Assembly (NCBI GenBank): GCA_002238665.1
Contig: MPMU01000002.1
Location: forward strand, 1 to 64,000
Source of the DNA: Gammaproteobacteria bacterium bin55
Lineage (GTDB): Bacteria; Pseudomonadota; Gammaproteobacteria; Pseudomonadales; Azotimanducaceae
DNA length: 64,000 nt
Direction of reading: 5' to 3'
The notes below the pieces were generated by a model. The model worked only from the letters and a program-made list of their open reading frames with translations. It ran no database searches and was not told the DNA's origin. The position numbers and the translations under genes were made by a program. Below, in pieces: positions 61,882 through 64,000 of the stretch (its first letter is position 1; every line of letters begins with the position of its first letter).

Positions 61882-62816
61882 TTTGTCAACAGTGCATTGA
61901 CAAATGCTTCGGCATCATAAGGTTGCAAGTCATCCAATCCTTCGCCGAGACCGACGAAATACAAAGGTATATCGAATCGGGCCGCTAGTGAGAAAATGAA
62001 CCCTGCCTTCGCTGTACCGTCGAGTTTCGTCACTACCAATCCAGTCAATCCAATGGTCTGGTGAAATTCCTGTACCTGAGAAATAGCGTTTTGCCCCACA
62101 GTCGCATCTAGGACCAAGAGGACTTCGTGCGGTGCAGACTCATCGATCTTCTTCATAACCCGACCGACTTTCGCGAGCTCAGCCATGAGAGATTGCTTGT
62201 TTTGTAATCTCCCGGCTGTGTCTGCAACCACTACGTCTACATTTCTCGCCTTTGCCGAGCTGATCGCATCGTAAATCACTGATGCACTATCTGAACCTTG
62301 TTTTTGTTTAACAACTGGAGCTTTTAGACGATCCGCCCAGGTAGAAAGTTGCTCAATCGCTGCTGCTCGATATGTATCACCTGCAGCGAGGAGAACTGAA
62401 TGTCCCTGACCTTGGAGTCTATGCGCGACTTTACCAATTGATGTCGTTTTGCCAACCCCGTTCACCCCTACCACGAGTATTACGAACGGTTGTTTTTCTG
62501 TAGCGACAAATTCCTTTTCTAGGCGTCGAGCTTTCGTCAGCAAAAGTTCGCGCAAAGCATGGATGAGTTTGTTGGAATCTCGCAGATGCCGTCGTTTCAC
62601 CTGCGTCGAAAGTTCAGAGATGATTTCCGACGTCGTATCTACGCCAACATCTGTGATGAGTAGCGCTGTCTCTAAATCCGACAAGACAGCTTCATCAATG
62701 ACCGGTTTCCCTAGAATCACATTTGCCAAGCCAGTGGCAAAACGATCTCTGGATTTTGATAACGCTGTTCCAAACCGTGACCAAATTGACTCCTTAGTCG
62801 GTTCCTTCTTCTTCAA
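61878..62816 (-). CDS. ftsY: Signal recognition particle receptor FtsY
   Basis: VVGVNGVGKTTSIGKVAHRL, LLAAGDTYRAAAIEQL, DTAGRLQNKQSLMAEL, TKLDGTAKAG. Confidence 0.97.
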   Translation of the reverse strand: MKKKEPTKESIWSRFGTALSKSRDRFATGLANVILGKPVIDEAVLSDLETALLITDVGVDTTSEIISELSTQVKRRHLRDSNKLIHALRELLLTKARRLEKEFVATEKQPFVILVVGVNGVGKTTSIGKVAHRLQGQGHSVLLAAGDTYRAAAIEQLSTWADRLKAPVVKQKQGSDSASVIYDAISSAKARNVDVVVADTAGRLQNKQSLMAELAKVGRVMKKIDESAPHEVLLVLDATVGQNAISQVQEFHQTIGLTGLVVTKLDGTAKAGFIFSLAARFDIPLYFVGLGEGLDDLQPYDAEAFVNALLTK

Positions 62817-62845
62817 CTACCTATCTCTCATTATTCACCTACAGA

Positions 62846-63430
62846 ATGTCCACTAAAGGTCGTAACCATGTCCGAATAATCGGCGGCAAGTGGAAGAATA
62901 CAAGAATAAACCTTTCTGGTAGCGGGCTTGTAAGACCTACTCCTGTTCGCGCACGCGAAGTTCTATTTAACTGGCTTAATTTTCGAATCGCTAGCTGGCG
63001 TGTGCTTGATGTATTCGCTGGTTCTGGATGCCTGAGTTTTGAAGCTCTTTCGCGAGGCGCAAAGACCGCTACGCTATTGGACAACAATCATTCCGTATGT
63101 ACAAAACTACGAAGGAGCTGTAGTGATTTACAGTTAAGCTCGGATCAAGCTACCGTAATAAAGACCGATGCGTATCGCTGGTTAGAGAACCAGGATTCGA
63201 GTTGGGACCTCATTTTCTTAGATCCTCCTTTTCGGCAAGTGGATTGGTATCCAAAGTACCTGCGCGTCTTAAAAGACCGTGTTTCGAATGAAGGTTTCAT
63301 TTACGTCGAAAGCTCAAAACGGGAAGAGATTAACTTGGACGGGTTCAGAGTTTTTCGAATGAAAGATGTGGGTGAAGTTCGAATTGCGCTAGTCACACCA
63401 CACCAACCAATAGCATGCAGAAAGCACTAA
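62846..63430 (+). CDS. rsmD: 16S rRNA (guanine(966)-N(2))-methyltransferase RsmD
   Basis: IIGGKWKNTRINL, RPTPVRAREVLFNWL, VLDVFAGSGCLSFEALSRGA, LIFLDPPF. Confidence 0.96.
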   Translation: MSTKGRNHVRIIGGKWKNTRINLSGSGLVRPTPVRAREVLFNWLNFRIASWRVLDVFAGSGCLSFEALSRGAKTATLLDNNHSVCTKLRRSCSDLQLSSDQATVIKTDAYRWLENQDSSWDLIFLDPPFRQVDWYPKYLRVLKDRVSNEGFIYVESSKREEINLDGFRVFRMKDVGEVRIALVTPHQPIACRKH

Positions 63431-63462
63431 AAACCGTGGGAAGGAACTAGATGATGCGTAGT

Positions 63463-63966
63463 CTAACGCATTGCCTCTCTTAGATTGTCTATCGCGCGCC
63501 ACATGGACTTATCTAGGTTAAAGACTTCCCGATACAAGGTGTCTCTTAGATTGTCCACTTCGCGGTGCAGAGCGTTCCGTAGATTGTCAACTTCCCTACG
63601 CAGTTCTGATTTCACCTCGCCGCAAGAAGCACTGATTTGAGTATCCATGTCTTTGCGAAGAACCGTAACATCCTGTTTTAGTACAGCAACATCTTGCTTT
63701 AATACGCCAACATCCTGTTTTAGTACAGCAACATCTTGCTTTAATACGCCAACATCCTGTTTTAGTACAGCAACATCTTGCTTTAGTTCACCAACATCTT
63801 GTTTTAGTACACCTACATCTTTGCACAGGCCAATCAGACAATTGCTCATTCCAGTCATTAGATTGCGCATATCAGTCCTGTCGTTTCTAGATACCATGTA
63901 CTGGGTGGTAATCAACCCAGCCAAAACTAAGCCTACCGATATGACAGTCCAAAATTCAATACCCAT
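63463..63966 (-). CDS. Small membrane-anchored coiled-coil protein with heptad repeats
   Basis: N-terminal TM (FWTVISVGLVLAGLITTQYMVS) then repeated DVxVLKQ heptads. Confidence 0.75.
   Translation of the reverse strand: MGIEFWTVISVGLVLAGLITTQYMVSRNDRTDMRNLMTGMSNCLIGLCKDVGVLKQDVGELKQDVAVLKQDVGVLKQDVAVLKQDVGVLKQDVAVLKQDVTVLRKDMDTQISASCGEVKSELRREVDNLRNALHREVDNLRDTLYREVFNLDKSMWRAIDNLREAMR
63667..63813. repeat. Tandem 21-bp repeat (seven units) encoding heptads DVGVLKQ/DVAVLKQ
   Basis: aacatcctgttttagtacagc / aacatcttgctttaatacgcc alternate, giving a 42-bp higher-order unit. Confidence 0.9.
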
Positions 63967-64000
63967 TGTTAACTCCTTACTTCAGTATGGGATTTATCTT

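Noticed and set aside
1-64000. CRISPR arrays, tRNA/rRNA genes, transposases, integrases
   Set aside because: Read through for direct repeats with spacers, tRNA-like cloverleaf ends and transposase motifs; none recognised. Without tools a weak tRNA or short inverted repeat could have been missed.

Overview
The window is gene-dense and looks like a gammaproteobacterial chromosome; this lineage is inferred from gene content and was not tested. The left end (about 1-8.8 kb, minus strand) is a c-type cytochrome cluster: a truncated MtrB/PioB-like porin, a decaheme MtrA-like cytochrome, a diheme cytochrome, a DUF1501-type Tat protein and a 1741-aa two-heme-motif protein. The standout region is about 13.8-28.8 kb, a RiPP locus of the NHLP/TOMM type. 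It has a GTG-started NHLP precursor with a very short C-terminal core (LCCCW), a divergent flavin-dependent halogenase, a fused E1-like/YcaO cyclodehydratase and two NHLM-type ABC transporters (one with a C39 peptidase). It also has a short HlyD-like adaptor and three unusual proteins. One is an AlkB-type di-iron hydroxylase fused to a GlnE-like nucleotidyltransferase region whose metal-binding motif is degenerate. One is a squalene-cyclase-like alpha/alpha-barrel protein carrying an NHLP leader at its own N-terminus. One is an uncharacterised 372-aa protein. The rest is mostly housekeeping: ahcY, rluA-like, rubrerythrin/Fe-S/DUF3501, MATE, TRAP transporter, DUF1249, cpdA, parE/parC, epmB, efp, ilvD, argA, argE, ilvE, lpxL-like, DnaJ-like, TonB receptor, S8 protease, ftsX/ftsE/ftsY and rsmD. 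All family calls come from motif recognition by eye; no database search was run.
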